Below, one piece after another: positions 8,769-18,418 of a DNA stretch of 64,000 nt. How positions within the stretch are numbered: position 1 is the stretch's first letter; each line of letters begins with the position of its first letter. The translations under genes and the position numbers were made by a program. This DNA comes from RGIG995 sp045603745. GTDB taxonomy: Bacteria > Bacillota > Clostridia > Oscillospirales > UBA644. The DNA is taken from assembly GCA_045603745.1 (NCBI GenBank), contig JAZUMQ010000049.1, positions 62,001 to 126,000 of the forward strand, read 5' to 3'. The notes beneath the pieces were generated by a model. That model made no database searches, was not told the origin of the DNA, and saw nothing but the letters and a program-made list of their open reading frames with translations.

Positions 8769-11339
8769 ATGGCAACCAAGAAAAAGACAACAGCAAAACC
8801 TTCCACGACAAAGAAAACATCTTCCGGATCCCATAAGCCGGAAACAAAGCGAAAGGTTACGGAAAAGCAACCGGAAAAGAAAACGATGGATCGGGGGTTA
8901 AAAAATACCCTTTTGGGAATTATTTTTCTTGCCCTTTCTCTGATTACTTTTTTGAGTTTCTTTGACGGCGTGATGGGAGTCGTCGGAAAAGGATTGAAGA
9001 TTGCCATGTCCTGGGCAATGGGCGCGTTGGCGGCGGGAATTCCTGTGGTATTCCTGATCCTTGCCATCACGCGTATTGTAGACAAAAACACTGCCATGAC
9101 CAAACGAGCCTGGTGCATCGTGGGGCTTTACGGTGTGGTTTCCGCTTTGTGGTCTGCCATTGCGGTGGACTTGAACGGCATGGGGTTGACCGATTATCTG
9201 GTCACGCTGGCACATAAAGGCCTGGAAATGCGTGGGGGAGGTACCTTGACAGGGATCGTATCTTGGTGTTTCCTGTCTCTGTTCAATAAGATCGGAACAA
9301 TCATCGTGTTCATCGTTATTATTCTTATTTTGTTGGTAATTATCAGCGGAGTAACCTTCTCCAGTCTTTTTGACCGCAACGAAGAGGAAGAAACGAACGA
9401 AAAAGAAAAGACGGAATCGGTTCAGATTCCCCTCTTCCCTTTCCGAAAAAAGAAAGAGGAAAAGACCGAAGAAGAACCGGAAACCGTATCTACGGGAAGA
9501 ACCCGGAAATTTGAGATTCCCACCATTGACGCCGACGAAACGCTGACCCCAGCAGACCGCCGACGTATGCAGGAACAACAACGGCAACGGGAAGCGAAGA
9601 TGGGCGTTTCTTCCGAAGAACCTTCCAAAAAAGGCGTAGTTCTCTCTTCCGAATTGATCGATTCCTATCAGACCCCCGCAGAAATCGAAGCAAAAGCACA
9701 AGCGTTGATGGAACTGGAAAAACAAGCAAACCTGCCCCCGGAAGAAAAAATTTCCAAGGAAGAGATCCGCGCCGAAGCAGGTCAGATGGCGGCAGAAATT
9801 CAAAAGGAAGCGGAAAAAGAGATTCCTTACGTCTACCCTCCCCTCAGCCTTTTGACCTACAAACCCGATGAAAACGCCGCAAAATCCAAACAGGAATTGC
9901 AACAGACGGCAAAAAATCTGATGACGGCGTTGGAAAACTTCTCCGTAGACACTACCTATCTGGACGCGGTGCGGGGTCCTACCGTCACCCGATACGAATT
10001 ACAACCCAATGCAGGGGTTAAAATTTCCAAGATCACCAATCTTGCCGACGATATTGCCCTGCATCTTGCGGCTTCCGGAGTTCGCATTGAAGCCCCCATT
10101 CCCGGACGGTCCGCCATCGGCATTGAAATTCCCAACAAGATTTCCAGCGTAGTTTATTTGAAAGAAACCATCTCCAGCGACGCATTCCGTTCCCACAAGA
10201 GCAATATTGCGGTAGCGTTGGGGAAAGATATTTCCGGACAAAACGTTTGTATTGACTTGGCAAAGATGCCCCACTTACTGATTGCCGGTTCCACCGGTTC
10301 CGGTAAATCGGTTTGTATCAATACCCTGTTGATGAGTATTCTTTACAAATCCTCTCCCGAACAAGTCAAACTGATTTTGATTGACCCGAAAGTGGTGGAA
10401 TTGAGCGTTTACAACGGAATTCCCCATTTACTGGTTCCCGTGGTGACCGAAGCGAAGAAAGCCGCCGGCGCGTTGCAATGGGCAGTGACGGAAATGATGC
10501 AACGGTATAAACTGTTTGCAGAGAAAAACGTCCGAAATTTCCAGGGTTACAATGAAAAAATTTCCGGAGATGAAAAGCCTTTGCCGCAGATCGTCATCGT
10601 TATCGACGAATTGGCAGATCTGATGATGGTCGCCCCCGGAGAAGTTGAAGATGCCATCTGCCGTCTGGCACAAATGGCACGGGCAGCGGGAATGCACTTA
10701 GTCATTGCAACCCAACGTCCTTCCGCTGACGTTCTGACCGGTCTGATCAAGGCAAACGTTCCCTCCCGCATTGCCTTTGCCGTATCTTCCGGCATCGACT
10801 CCCGCATTATTCTTGACCAAACCGGTGCGGAAAAACTCATTGGTCGCGGAGATATGCTTTACAATCCTTTGGGTTGTCCGAAACCTATGCGAATTCAGGG
10901 GTGCTTTGTTTCCGATAAGGAAATTGAAGACGTGGTCTCCTTTATCAAAAAACATACCGCCTCCGACGGAAATAGCGAAGAACAGTCCAAGATCATGGAC
11001 GCCATTGAGAAAAATTCCAGAGAATCGGTAAAAGGCAATAAGAAGGGCATTACCGGTTCGATGGGTGGAACCGATGCGGACGGAGATTTTGTAGACGACG
11101 GAGACGACGTTCTGCTTCCGCGGGCAGTGGAACTGGTATTGAAAGCCGGTATGGCTTCGACGTCGGGGCTTCAACGATCCTTAGGTGTGGGGCATTCCCG
11201 TGCCGGACGGCTGATGGATCAAATGGAAAAGAAAGGGTATATCGGACCCTATCAAGGCAGTAAGCCGAGAGACGTTCTGATTACCACCGATCAGTGGAAT
11301 GAAATCCGCGCCACCCAAGGAGACATTACCGAAGCATGA
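8769..11339 (+). CDS. ftsK: DNA translocase FtsK/SpoIIIE
   Basis: Septum-anchored motor that pumps chromosomal DNA at division or sporulation, 856 residues. A Lys/Thr-rich N-terminus (1-40) precedes about four membrane helices (about 45-195). A charged Glu/Lys/Gln linker (about 200-370) leads to the alpha/beta motor with Walker A GSTGSGKS (507-514) and Walker B VIVIDELADLMM, and then the gamma winged helix (about 780-850), whose GLQRSLGVGHSRAGRLMDQME recognises KOPS/SRS DNA. AAAGGAAG precedes the ATG. It overlaps the next gene by 4 bp. Confidence 0.96.
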   Translation: MATKKKTTAKPSTTKKTSSGSHKPETKRKVTEKQPEKKTMDRGLKNTLLGIIFLALSLITFLSFFDGVMGVVGKGLKIAMSWAMGALAAGIPVVFLILAITRIVDKNTAMTKRAWCIVGLYGVVSALWSAIAVDLNGMGLTDYLVTLAHKGLEMRGGGTLTGIVSWCFLSLFNKIGTIIVFIVIILILLVIISGVTFSSLFDRNEEEETNEKEKTESVQIPLFPFRKKKEEKTEEEPETVSTGRTRKFEIPTIDADETLTPADRRRMQEQQRQREAKMGVSSEEPSKKGVVLSSELIDSYQTPAEIEAKAQALMELEKQANLPPEEKISKEEIRAEAGQMAAEIQKEAEKEIPYVYPPLSLLTYKPDENAAKSKQELQQTAKNLMTALENFSVDTTYLDAVRGPTVTRYELQPNAGVKISKITNLADDIALHLAASGVRIEAPIPGRSAIGIEIPNKISSVVYLKETISSDAFRSHKSNIAVALGKDISGQNVCIDLAKMPHLLIAGSTGSGKSVCINTLLMSILYKSSPEQVKLILIDPKVVELSVYNGIPHLLVPVVTEAKKAAGALQWAVTEMMQRYKLFAEKNVRNFQGYNEKISGDEKPLPQIVIVIDELADLMMVAPGEVEDAICRLAQMARAAGMHLVIATQRPSADVLTGLIKANVPSRIAFAVSSGIDSRIILDQTGAEKLIGRGDMLYNPLGCPKPMRIQGCFVSDKEIEDVVSFIKKHTASDGNSEEQSKIMDAIEKNSRESVKGNKKGITGSMGGTDADGDFVDDGDDVLLPRAVELVLKAGMASTSGLQRSLGVGHSRAGRLMDQMEKKGYIGPYQGSKPRDVLITTDQWNEIRATQGDITEA

Positions 11340-13102
11340 GCAAACAATATCCGGGGTTTCTCCCCATTTCCCGGGAAGAAATGATTGAAGAAGGCATCGA
11401 ACAATTCGACTACATTTTAGTCACAGGCGACGCCTACGTAGATCACCCTTCCTTCGGAACCGCAATCATTTCCCGACTGATAGAAGCCTTGGGGTACACC
11501 GTGGGTATTATTGCCCAACCCAAATGGAAGACCACGGAAGATTTTACTCGGTTTGGAGCGCCGAAATACGCGTTTTTAGTCAATTCCGGGAATATTGACT
11601 CCATGGTCGCCCACTATACCGTGGCGCGAAATCGCCGTCACGACGACGCCTATTCCCCCGGAAAACAAGCAGGATTGCGTCCCGATCGGGCGTTGATCGT
11701 CTATTGCAATAAAATTCGGGAAGTGTACAAAGAAATTCCCATTGTCATCGGGGGATTGGAAGCATCTTTACGACGCTTTGCCCATTACGATTATTGGCAG
11801 AATGACGTGCGCCGTTCCATTTTGGAAGACACGTCGGCAAATCTGCTTTCCTTCGGCATGGGGGAACGCTCCATGACCGAGATTGTTAATCGTTTGGCTT
11901 CCGGGGAGCCGGTGGCAAATTTGACCGACATTCCGGGGACTTGTTATATCACCCACGAATTACCGGAAAATGCGGTGGTCTGTCCTTCCTTTGAAGAAGT
12001 TCGCAAGGACAAAAAAGCATATGCCAGGGCAACCAAAATTCAATACGACGAACAAGACCCTTATACCGGGCACATTTTAGCCCAAGGTCACTCTAAGCGC
12101 TGGCTGATTCAGAATCCGCCGGCAGAACCTTTGGAACGCGAGGGATTGGATCAGGTTTACGATCTGCCTTACACCCGGAAATATCACCCCATCTACGAAT
12201 CTATGGGGGGTGTTCCGGCGATTTTGGAAGTGGAAAATTCCATTATTCAAAACCGTGGGTGCTTCGGCGGTTGTAATTTCTGCGCCATTACCTTCCATCA
12301 AGGGAGAACGGTCACGTCACGAAGCAAAGACTCTATCGTCAAAGAGGCGGTGAAAATTACCGAATCTCCCAATTTTAAAGGATATATTCACGACGTTGGT
12401 GGCCCTACGGCGAATTTCCGTTTTGCGTCTTGCAGTAAAAAATCTATGTGTAAAGATCGGAAATGTCTTGCCCCCGAACCCTGTAAAGCACTCAAGGTTT
12501 CCCATGAAGAATATCTGGATATTCTCCGCACCCTCCGAAAACTGCCGAAAGTGAAAAAAGTCTTCGTCCGTTCCGGAATTCGGTACGACTATCTGATGTT
12601 GGACAAAGACGATGCATTTTTCCGAGATTTGGTACAACACCATATCAGCGGTCAGTTGAAGGTGGCGCCGGAACACTGTTCCGATCGGGTGCTCAAATAT
12701 ATGGGAAAGCCCCCATTCCGCTATTACAAAGCATTTACCGATAAATACCATCAATTAAATAAGGAATACAACAAGAAGCAATTTTTGGTTCCTTATCTCA
12801 TGTCTTCCCACCCCGGTTGCACGTTGAAAGACGCCATTGAGCTGGCGTTGTATTTGAAAAAGATCAACTATCACCCGGAACAGGTACAGGACTTCTACCC
12901 CACTCCGGGAACGGTTTCCACCTGTATGTTCTACACCGGGTTGGATCCCTTCACCATGAAACCGGTCTACGTGCCGAGAACCTCCAAGGAAAAGGCGTAT
13001 CAACGGGCGTTGTTGCAGTACCATATGCCCCAAAACCGGGGATTGGTCAGGGAAGCGTTGATCAAAGCCGGACGGCAGGATTTGATTCGAGTATTAAAAT
13101 GA
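11336..13102 (+). CDS. ygiQ: YgiQ family radical SAM protein
   Basis: Radical SAM enzyme of 588 residues. The N-terminal YgiQ domain (FLPISREEMIEEGIEQFD) is followed by the 4Fe-4S motif Cys309-x3-Cys313-x2-Cys316 within NRGCFGGCNFCAI. A later Cys cluster (SCSKKSMCKDRKCLAPEPCK) may bind a second metal site, and APEHCSDRVLKYMGKP matches the family. The reaction of YgiQ proteins is not established to my knowledge. The ATGA overlap with ftsK indicates coupling. A strong terminator follows at once. Confidence 0.92.
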   Translation: MSKQYPGFLPISREEMIEEGIEQFDYILVTGDAYVDHPSFGTAIISRLIEALGYTVGIIAQPKWKTTEDFTRFGAPKYAFLVNSGNIDSMVAHYTVARNRRHDDAYSPGKQAGLRPDRALIVYCNKIREVYKEIPIVIGGLEASLRRFAHYDYWQNDVRRSILEDTSANLLSFGMGERSMTEIVNRLASGEPVANLTDIPGTCYITHELPENAVVCPSFEEVRKDKKAYARATKIQYDEQDPYTGHILAQGHSKRWLIQNPPAEPLEREGLDQVYDLPYTRKYHPIYESMGGVPAILEVENSIIQNRGCFGGCNFCAITFHQGRTVTSRSKDSIVKEAVKITESPNFKGYIHDVGGPTANFRFASCSKKSMCKDRKCLAPEPCKALKVSHEEYLDILRTLRKLPKVKKVFVRSGIRYDYLMLDKDDAFFRDLVQHHISGQLKVAPEHCSDRVLKYMGKPPFRYYKAFTDKYHQLNKEYNKKQFLVPYLMSSHPGCTLKDAIELALYLKKINYHPEQVQDFYPTPGTVSTCMFYTGLDPFTMKPVYVPRTSKEKAYQRALLQYHMPQNRGLVREALIKAGRQDLIRVLK

Positions 13103-13108
13103 TCGAAG

Positions 13109-13138
13109 CGAGGCGACAAAAATTGTTGCCTCGTTTTT
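13109..13138 (+). terminator. Terminator of the ftsK-ygiQ unit
   Basis: Stem CGAGGC (13109-13114) / GCCTCG (13128-13133), extended inward by GACAA/TTGTT, followed by TTTTT (13134-13138). Confidence 0.88.
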
Positions 13139-13231
13139 CTATAAAATACCGATGAAACCCGTCCTAAATTGGATTGCCACAGAAGGCTTTCTTTAAATTG
13201 CGAAATAATTGTAAAATGTTCCGATACCCCC

Positions 13232-13260
13232 TTGCAAAAGGGTGAAAAGTGTGCTATAAT
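13232..13260 (+). promoter_or_regulatory. Promoter of tRNA-Pro
   Basis: TTGCAA (13232-13237), 17-bp spacer, perfect TATAAT (13255-13260), 22 bases upstream of the mature tRNA 5' end. Confidence 0.88.
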
Positions 13261-13282
13261 GTTTAGGTCTCAAATGAGAGAT

Positions 13283-13359
13283 CCGGGCGTAGCGCAGTTT
13301 GGTAGCGCGCTTGAATGGGGTTCAAGAGGCCGTGGGTTCGACTCCCGCCGCTCGGACCA
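13283..13359 (+). tRNA. tRNA-Pro (anticodon GGG)
   Basis: 77 nt including encoded CCA. Acceptor CCGGGCG pairs with CGCTCGG (one G-U); D stem GCGC/GCGC; anticodon stem CTTGA/TCAAG with loop ATGGGGT, giving anticodon GGG with T33 and G37; T arm GTGGG-TTCGACT-CCCGC; discriminator A before CCA. It reads CCC and CCU. It has its own promoter and terminator. Confidence 0.96.
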
Positions 13360-13364
13360 AAATG

Positions 13365-13397
13365 AAAATCCCGTCGACTTTTGTCGATGGGATTTTT
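13365..13397 (+). terminator. Terminator of tRNA-Pro
   Basis: AAAATCCCGTCGAC (13365-13378), TTTT loop, GTCGATGGGATTTT (13383-13396); a 14-bp stem with one G-U pair, beginning 5 bases after the CCA. Confidence 0.88.
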
Positions 13398-13403
13398 GTT
13401 TTG

Positions 13404-13506
13404 CATTATTCACTATTCATTTTTCATTATTCATCATTCATTTAACAGGATTTTCAATGAATAATGAAGAATGAAGTCGCTTCCCTGATGAATAATGAAT
13501 AATTGA
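13404..13506. repeat. AT-rich palindromic repeat of CATTATTCA / TGAATAATG units
   Basis: Iterated ATTCA units at 13404-13443 are mirrored by TGAAT units at 13457-13475 and 13488-13506, so the region can fold as a long imperfect hairpin. It contains no gene. The style (short degenerate ATGAATAATGA units between genes) resembles intergenic repeats common in clostridial genomes. Its right end touches the -35 box of hflX. Confidence 0.7.
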
Positions 13507-13531
13507 TTTCGTCTTAAGTTTCTGCTATAAT
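13503..13531 (+). promoter_or_regulatory. Promoter of hflX
   Basis: TTGATT (13503-13508), 17-bp spacer, TATAAT (13526-13531). A TTG codon at 13533 lies before the likely initiation point, so translation must begin at the ATG 13572. Confidence 0.85.
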
Positions 13532-13571
13532 ATTGAAAAAAGCGGTGCTTATTAAAACGGTGAGGGATTTT

Positions 13572-14789
13572 ATGAAAGAAATCAAGACTTGTTTGCTGTT
13601 GGGCGTGACCGACCGTCCCGATGCGGAAGCGTCCATGGCGGAATTGGAACAACTGGCTCAAACGGCGGGGCTGGAGGTTCGGGGCGTTTTGTTGCAACAA
13701 CGGACGAAGCCGGACAACGCCACCTATATCGGTTCGGGAAAAACCGAAGAGATGCGGGAATTTATTGAACAAAATGAAATTTCCCTCGTCATCGCAAACG
13801 CAGAGTTGACCGCCGGGCAGATCCGTAATCTGGAAGATCGGTTAGATGCGGCGGTTATCGACCGAACGATGCTGATTCTGGATATTTTTGCGGGGCGCGC
13901 CCAATCGGCGGAAGGAAGATTGCAGGTAGAATTAGCACAATTAAAATACCGTCTTCCCCGTTTGGCGGGGCTGGGCGAAAGCCTTTCCCGACTTGGAGGA
14001 GGAATCGGAACCCGAGGTCCCGGAGAAACGAAGTTGGAGACCGACCGCCGGCATATCCGCAGACGAATCAAAGCGCTGGAATCCGCGTTGGAAGAAGTAA
14101 AACAACATCGGCAAACCGTTCGCCGGGGACGGACTCGAATCGGGAAAGTAACCGCAGCGCTGGTGGGATACACAAACGCAGGAAAATCCACGCTATTGAA
14201 CTATCTGTGCGGAAGTGAAGTTTATGCAGAAGATCAGTTATTTGCAACCCTCGACCCCACCGTCCGAAAGATGGAAGGATTGAAAGGACAGGAAATTCTG
14301 CTCTCCGACACCGTAGGATTTTTGCGAGATTTGCCTCACACCTTGATCGACGCATTTCGCTCCACGTTGGAAGAATCGTTATCGGCAGACTTACTTTTAT
14401 TGGTAGTAGATGCAGCAGACCCGGAAGCAGATGCCCGATTCACCGTGGTGCGGGAATTGTTGCACACCTTGGAAGCGGATCAAAAACCCATTTTTTTGGT
14501 TTTAAACAAGGTTGATAAAGCAGAAATCAACGACCTTGCCCCCTTTTATGCCATCGGTTCCAAAGAAAAAATGCGGGTCTTCCCTGTCTCGGCAAAAACC
14601 GGAAAGGGTTGTGAAGAACTGAAACTTGCTCTGGCACGGCATTTTGCGGGAGAATACGAAAAAACCGTTATTGTTCCCTTCAAAGACGGCGCAAAATTGG
14701 CGGAACTGTATCGAGATAAAGTCATCTTACGTCGGGAAGAAACCGACGAGGGAATTAAGATCACCTACGCAACGAAAGAAATGCAATAA
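13572..14789 (+). CDS. hflX: Ribosome-associated GTPase HflX
   Basis: 405-residue GTPase that binds the 50S subunit and splits stalled 70S ribosomes under stress. The N-terminal HflX domain contains YIGSGKTEEM and the glycine-rich segment RLGGGIGTRGPGETKLE before a basic coiled coil. The G domain has G1 GYTNAGKS (199-206), G2 with the Thr in LFATLDPT, G3 DTVGF and G4 NKVD. The ATG is preceded by GAGGGA. The gene is monocistronic: its own promoter upstream and a bidirectional terminator immediately downstream. Confidence 0.95.
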   Translation: MKEIKTCLLLGVTDRPDAEASMAELEQLAQTAGLEVRGVLLQQRTKPDNATYIGSGKTEEMREFIEQNEISLVIANAELTAGQIRNLEDRLDAAVIDRTMLILDIFAGRAQSAEGRLQVELAQLKYRLPRLAGLGESLSRLGGGIGTRGPGETKLETDRRHIRRRIKALESALEEVKQHRQTVRRGRTRIGKVTAALVGYTNAGKSTLLNYLCGSEVYAEDQLFATLDPTVRKMEGLKGQEILLSDTVGFLRDLPHTLIDAFRSTLEESLSADLLLLVVDAADPEADARFTVVRELLHTLEADQKPIFLVLNKVDKAEINDLAPFYAIGSKEKMRVFPVSAKTGKGCEELKLALARHFAGEYEKTVIVPFKDGAKLAELYRDKVILRREETDEGIKITYATKEMQ

Positions 14790-14790
14790 A

Positions 14791-14825
14791 AAAAAACTGA
14801 ACCGATTTGGTTCAGTTTCTTTTTT
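14791..14825. terminator. Bidirectional terminator between hflX and the DUF6472 gene
   Basis: AAACTGAACC (14794-14803) / GGTTCAGTTT (14809-14818) with a 5-base loop; A-tract before and T-tract after, so it can act for both converging genes. Confidence 0.88.
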
Positions 14826-15015
14826 AATTCTGTTTCTGTACACTTTTGTATTCGTCGTGCCAACGGAAATAGGGGCAGGTAGAACCGGGGCGGGAATAAT
14901 GCAACGCCTCGTCTTCATCTAACATAACCGTGCAAGCCATACAACCGAAACTTTCATCAAATTCATAGTACAGACAGCACTCACAACGGCTTTGGGGTTT
15001 CTTTTTTTCTGCCAT
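14824..15015 (-). CDS. Small Cys-rich DUF6472-like protein
   Basis: 63-residue cytoplasmic protein with Cys at 11, 13, 14, 25, 28 and 47, an acidic MLDEDEALHY stretch and a CPYFRWHDEYKSV-like C-terminus. From memory this matches small clostridial proteins of the DUF6472 family, which have no known function; the cysteines suggest a metal site. It starts 2 bp after the galT stop, so the two are coupled. The stop codon lies next to the shared terminator. Confidence 0.75.
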   Translation of the reverse strand: MAEKKKPQSRCECCLYYEFDESFGCMACTVMLDEDEALHYSRPGSTCPYFRWHDEYKSVQKQN

Positions 15016-15017
15016 AT

Positions 15018-16517
15018 TTAGAGATTTTCCTTTACAAAAGATTCAAAAGCGACGCTTCCGTCTGTCGTATCTGGGAACACTGCTGTATTCCGCAAAATTT
15101 CAAAACAAACCTCGTTAACCCGATGACGGATCACTTCTTTTGCCTCACCCTCGGAAAGGTGATTTCCGTGACGTGAAAGAAGCAGGGAAATCATGTCTGC
15201 GTGAATCTTCATATCGTCCGGAAGAAGTGCGGGATCGTATTCTTTTCCGCAAAGGTACTGCACCGCTTCGATGAACAGTTGACGATTGAGTCGGGCGGGG
15301 AGAATAAATAACCCCATGGCTTCAATCAGGCCGATACTTTCTTTTTTGATATTGTGATATTCGGGGTGAGCGTGGAAAATGCCATCAGGGTATTGCTCCG
15401 AAACCCGATTGTTCCGCAGAATCAGATCAACAATATACCCGGTTTCGGTCTTACGAACCACAGGGGAACAGGAATTGTGTTTCTCTCCATCGCTTTCCGC
15501 ATAGATTCCCAGAGCCGTGTTGGTATAATTTCGCCATGCCTCAATTAGTTTGCAAGCGGTAGAAATAATGGCGTTTCGATCTTTCGATTCCAAACGAACG
15601 GTTGAGTTAAACCATTCCAAAATGCTGACCTTCACCGTGGCTCCCGGTTTGGAAATCACCGTTCTGTCAACGGCAACGTGCATGGGCATTTTTTCCGTCC
15701 CGCCTTGGTAGTGGTCGTGCACCAACAAAGAACCGCCGATCCGAGGCAATGCGGCGTTGGAACCGATAAAATAATGGGGATATTGATCGACGAAATCCAC
15801 CAACCGACGCAGAGCGGTGGAATTGACAATCATAGGAGTGTGTTCCGTATTGATGATAATGGCGTGTTCTGCAAAATAAGCATAGGGAGAATATTGCCAA
15901 AAACAAGGCTGACCGTCCAAAGTAACGTCAATCGTGCGCAGCGTATCCCGGACGGTACCGTGACCGGAAAATCCTTCGTTCTGGCGACAAATGACGCAAG
16001 AGGGATAACCGCTGGGCTTTTGCTTCAAGGCGGCGGCAGATTTTTTGTTATCCACTTCCGGCTTGGAAAGATTGACGGTGATAATCAAATTCGATTTCTC
16101 TCCCACCGCTTCCCACCGAAGATTACGGGCGATGGCGGAACGTTTGACGTAATCGTTCTTTTCGCAGTAATCGTGGAACCAATCGGTGGCGGTTTGGGGG
16201 GAAATTGCGTATTTTTCCTCGAAAATTTTCTGCAATTCGGAAGGACGCAACGAAACCGTATCCATCAACCGTGCGGCAAAGGCTTCACCCTGTCCTTCGT
16301 CGATAATTTTCTCTTGCAGGGCATATTCCAAAATGGGAGCCAAAATATCGTCGGGTCCGGTCATTCCCTCCACGGAAGGAACAGGCTCGTCAACACCGCG
16401 ATCGTCCAATCCAAGAAGGAACAACAGGCGGTTAAAAATATAATATTCGTCCCGGGGGGAGAGCATCAAATAGGCTTTTGCGTAATTGACAAGTTGTTTC
16501 AAGCAGGTTTGTATCAT
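15018..16517 (-). CDS. galT: UDP-glucose--hexose-1-phosphate uridylyltransferase (GalT class II)
   Basis: Leloir-pathway enzyme exchanging UMP between UDP-glucose and galactose-1-phosphate. The 499 residues match the class II family of Firmicutes, not the shorter HIT-type class I enzyme. Recognisable pieces are AYLMLSPRDEYYIFNRLL at the N-terminus, the PSCVICRQNEGF Cys motif and the His-rich LLVHDHYQGG active-site region. I chose the ATG at 16515-16517 because an upstream in-frame start lies in the promoter. There is no galK or galE nearby. It is cotranscribed with the DUF6472 gene. Confidence 0.92.
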   Translation of the reverse strand: MIQTCLKQLVNYAKAYLMLSPRDEYYIFNRLLFLLGLDDRGVDEPVPSVEGMTGPDDILAPILEYALQEKIIDEGQGEAFAARLMDTVSLRPSELQKIFEEKYAISPQTATDWFHDYCEKNDYVKRSAIARNLRWEAVGEKSNLIITVNLSKPEVDNKKSAAALKQKPSGYPSCVICRQNEGFSGHGTVRDTLRTIDVTLDGQPCFWQYSPYAYFAEHAIIINTEHTPMIVNSTALRRLVDFVDQYPHYFIGSNAALPRIGGSLLVHDHYQGGTEKMPMHVAVDRTVISKPGATVKVSILEWFNSTVRLESKDRNAIISTACKLIEAWRNYTNTALGIYAESDGEKHNSCSPVVRKTETGYIVDLILRNNRVSEQYPDGIFHAHPEYHNIKKESIGLIEAMGLFILPARLNRQLFIEAVQYLCGKEYDPALLPDDMKIHADMISLLLSRHGNHLSEGEAKEVIRHRVNEVCFEILRNTAVFPDTTDGSVAFESFVKENL

Positions 16518-16550
16518 AATCGAGGGATCCCTTTCTTTCCTATACAATAC

Positions 16551-16579
16551 ATTATACCGCATTTTTCCAAATTTGTCAA
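16551..16579 (-). promoter_or_regulatory. Promoter of galT
   Basis: Minus strand TTGACA (16574-16579), 17-bp spacer, TATAAT (16551-16556): a full consensus match, squeezed into the gap after the metal ATPase gene. Confidence 0.92.
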
Positions 16580-16588
16580 CGAAGAATT

Positions 16589-18418
16589 TTATTTTTTGGA
16601 AAGAGTTCGCATAGCGTTAAGAATGGCGATCACCGAAACGCCCACGTCGGCAAAGACGGCGTGCCACATATTGGCAACCCCAACGGCACAGAGAATCATC
16701 ACCAAAATTTTAATTACGATGGAAAAAATCATATTTTCCATCACGATCCGATGGGTCTTGCGCGCCAAAGAGACGGCTTTGGGTAAAGCGGAAAGATCGT
16801 CCTGCATCAACACAACGTCCGAAGCTTCAATGGCGGCATCGGAACCGATTCCTCCCATCGCAATGCCCACATCGGCGGTGGTCATGACCGGAGCATCGTT
16901 CATACCGTCGCCCACAAAAACTACGGAACCTCTTGCATCAGCAGAGATCTCTTGCAAGGCAGAAACTTTATCCTGGGGCAACAAATTCGCCCGAACGTTG
17001 TCAATGCCTAATTGTTTTGCCACGTCGTTTGCGGCAGAAATTCCGTCTCCGGTCAACATCACAATACGTTGAATTCCGAGACGGCGCAAAGAATCAATCG
17101 TTTGAATCGCGTTTTCTTTCACCCGATCGGAAATGGTAATCACGCCGAGGCATTCTTCTTTGTTTGCCACATAAATATGAGTTCCGGAGGATTGGACGGA
17201 TTTGAGAGAATATCCTTTTTGCAAAAGCCAATCCTCTTTTCCGACGAAATAGGGAACGCCGTCCACCTTGGCAGAAACACCGACTCCGGCGATTTCTTCA
17301 AACTCGCAGACCCGATCTTCCGACAACGTGCCACCCCACCCTTCCCGAAGAGACCGGGCGATAGGGTGATTGGAAAATTGCTCGCATAAAGCGGCGATTT
17401 CCAAGACAAACTCCGGATCTTTTGCGTCGATGGACGTGACCTCAAAAACACCTTTGGTCAGCGTTCCGGTTTTATCGAATACCACCGTATCGACCCTTGC
17501 CAAGGCTTCCAGCCGGTCGGAACCTTTGACCAAGATTCCCTTGCGGGAAGCCCCGCCGATGCCCCCGAAATAAGACAAGGGCACGGAAATGACCAAGGCA
17601 CAGGGGCAGGAGACCACCAAAAATTCCAAGGCGCGGTGGATCCACGTTGCCCAATCTCCCCCGAACAACGGGGGCAAAATGCCCACCAACAACGCCACGG
17701 CGATGACGATGGGGGTGTACCAGCGGGCAAAGGAGGTGACGAAGGATTCGGATTTGGAACGGTGAGCGGCGGCGTCTTCCACCAATGCCAAAATCTTCGA
17801 GGCGGTGCTTTCGCCGAATTCTTTCTCTGCCCGGAAGATCAAAACTCCGGTGAGGTTGACGCAACCGCTTAAAATCGAATCCCCGACCGACACGTCTCGG
17901 GGAACCGATTCTCCGGTCAAAGAGCGGGTGTCAAGAGACGAATTTCCGTCTAAAATCGTGCCGTCCAAGGGGATCTTCTCTCCGGGCAGAACCCGAACCG
18001 ATTCTCCGATGGCAATTTCTTCGGGGGAAACGACGACCCATTCGCCGCCGCGTAACACGGTCGCTTCCTCGGGGCAGAGAGACATCAACTCGCTGACCGA
18101 TGCCCGGCTTTTGCCCACGGCGTAGGATTCAAACAATTCCCCCACCCGATAGAATAACACCACCGCAACCCCTTCCGGGTATTCGCCCAAAACGAAAGCC
18201 CCCACCGACGCGATTGCCATCAGGAAGTTTTCGTCCATTATCTGTCCCCGGAAGACCGACGTTACGGCGTTTTTCAACACAGGAAACCCCACCAAAAGGT
18301 AAGGAACGATAAAGGCGATGGCGCGCCACATTCCCGACAGGGGAAGTACGCACGCCACGGCGAACAAAAAGGCAGATAAAAGAATTTGGGCGAGCATGGT
18401 TTTTTGCTTTTTGGTCAT
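16589..18418 (-). CDS. Heavy-metal P1B-type ATPase (Zn/Cd/Pb export class)
   Basis: Membrane pump of 609 residues lacking an N-terminal metal-binding domain. It has eight predicted helices, the actuator TGE (168-170), the metal-site CPC motif (271-273) in helix 6, the phosphorylated Asp315 in DKTGTLTKG, and the hinge GDGMNDAP. The last helix carries ADVGVSV, as in the Zn/Cd/Pb subgroup whose helix-8 Asp binds metal; copper pumps have a different pattern. The missing HMA domain is supplied by the separate 72-residue gene just upstream, overlapping by 4 bp. A CadC-like repressor starts the operon. The exact metal is inferred. Confidence 0.92.
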   Translation of the reverse strand: MTKKQKTMLAQILLSAFLFAVACVLPLSGMWRAIAFIVPYLLVGFPVLKNAVTSVFRGQIMDENFLMAIASVGAFVLGEYPEGVAVVLFYRVGELFESYAVGKSRASVSELMSLCPEEATVLRGGEWVVVSPEEIAIGESVRVLPGEKIPLDGTILDGNSSLDTRSLTGESVPRDVSVGDSILSGCVNLTGVLIFRAEKEFGESTASKILALVEDAAAHRSKSESFVTSFARWYTPIVIAVALLVGILPPLFGGDWATWIHRALEFLVVSCPCALVISVPLSYFGGIGGASRKGILVKGSDRLEALARVDTVVFDKTGTLTKGVFEVTSIDAKDPEFVLEIAALCEQFSNHPIARSLREGWGGTLSEDRVCEFEEIAGVGVSAKVDGVPYFVGKEDWLLQKGYSLKSVQSSGTHIYVANKEECLGVITISDRVKENAIQTIDSLRRLGIQRIVMLTGDGISAANDVAKQLGIDNVRANLLPQDKVSALQEISADARGSVVFVGDGMNDAPVMTTADVGIAMGGIGSDAAIEASDVVLMQDDLSALPKAVSLARKTHRIVMENMIFSIVIKILVMILCAVGVANMWHAVFADVGVSVIAILNAMRTLSKK

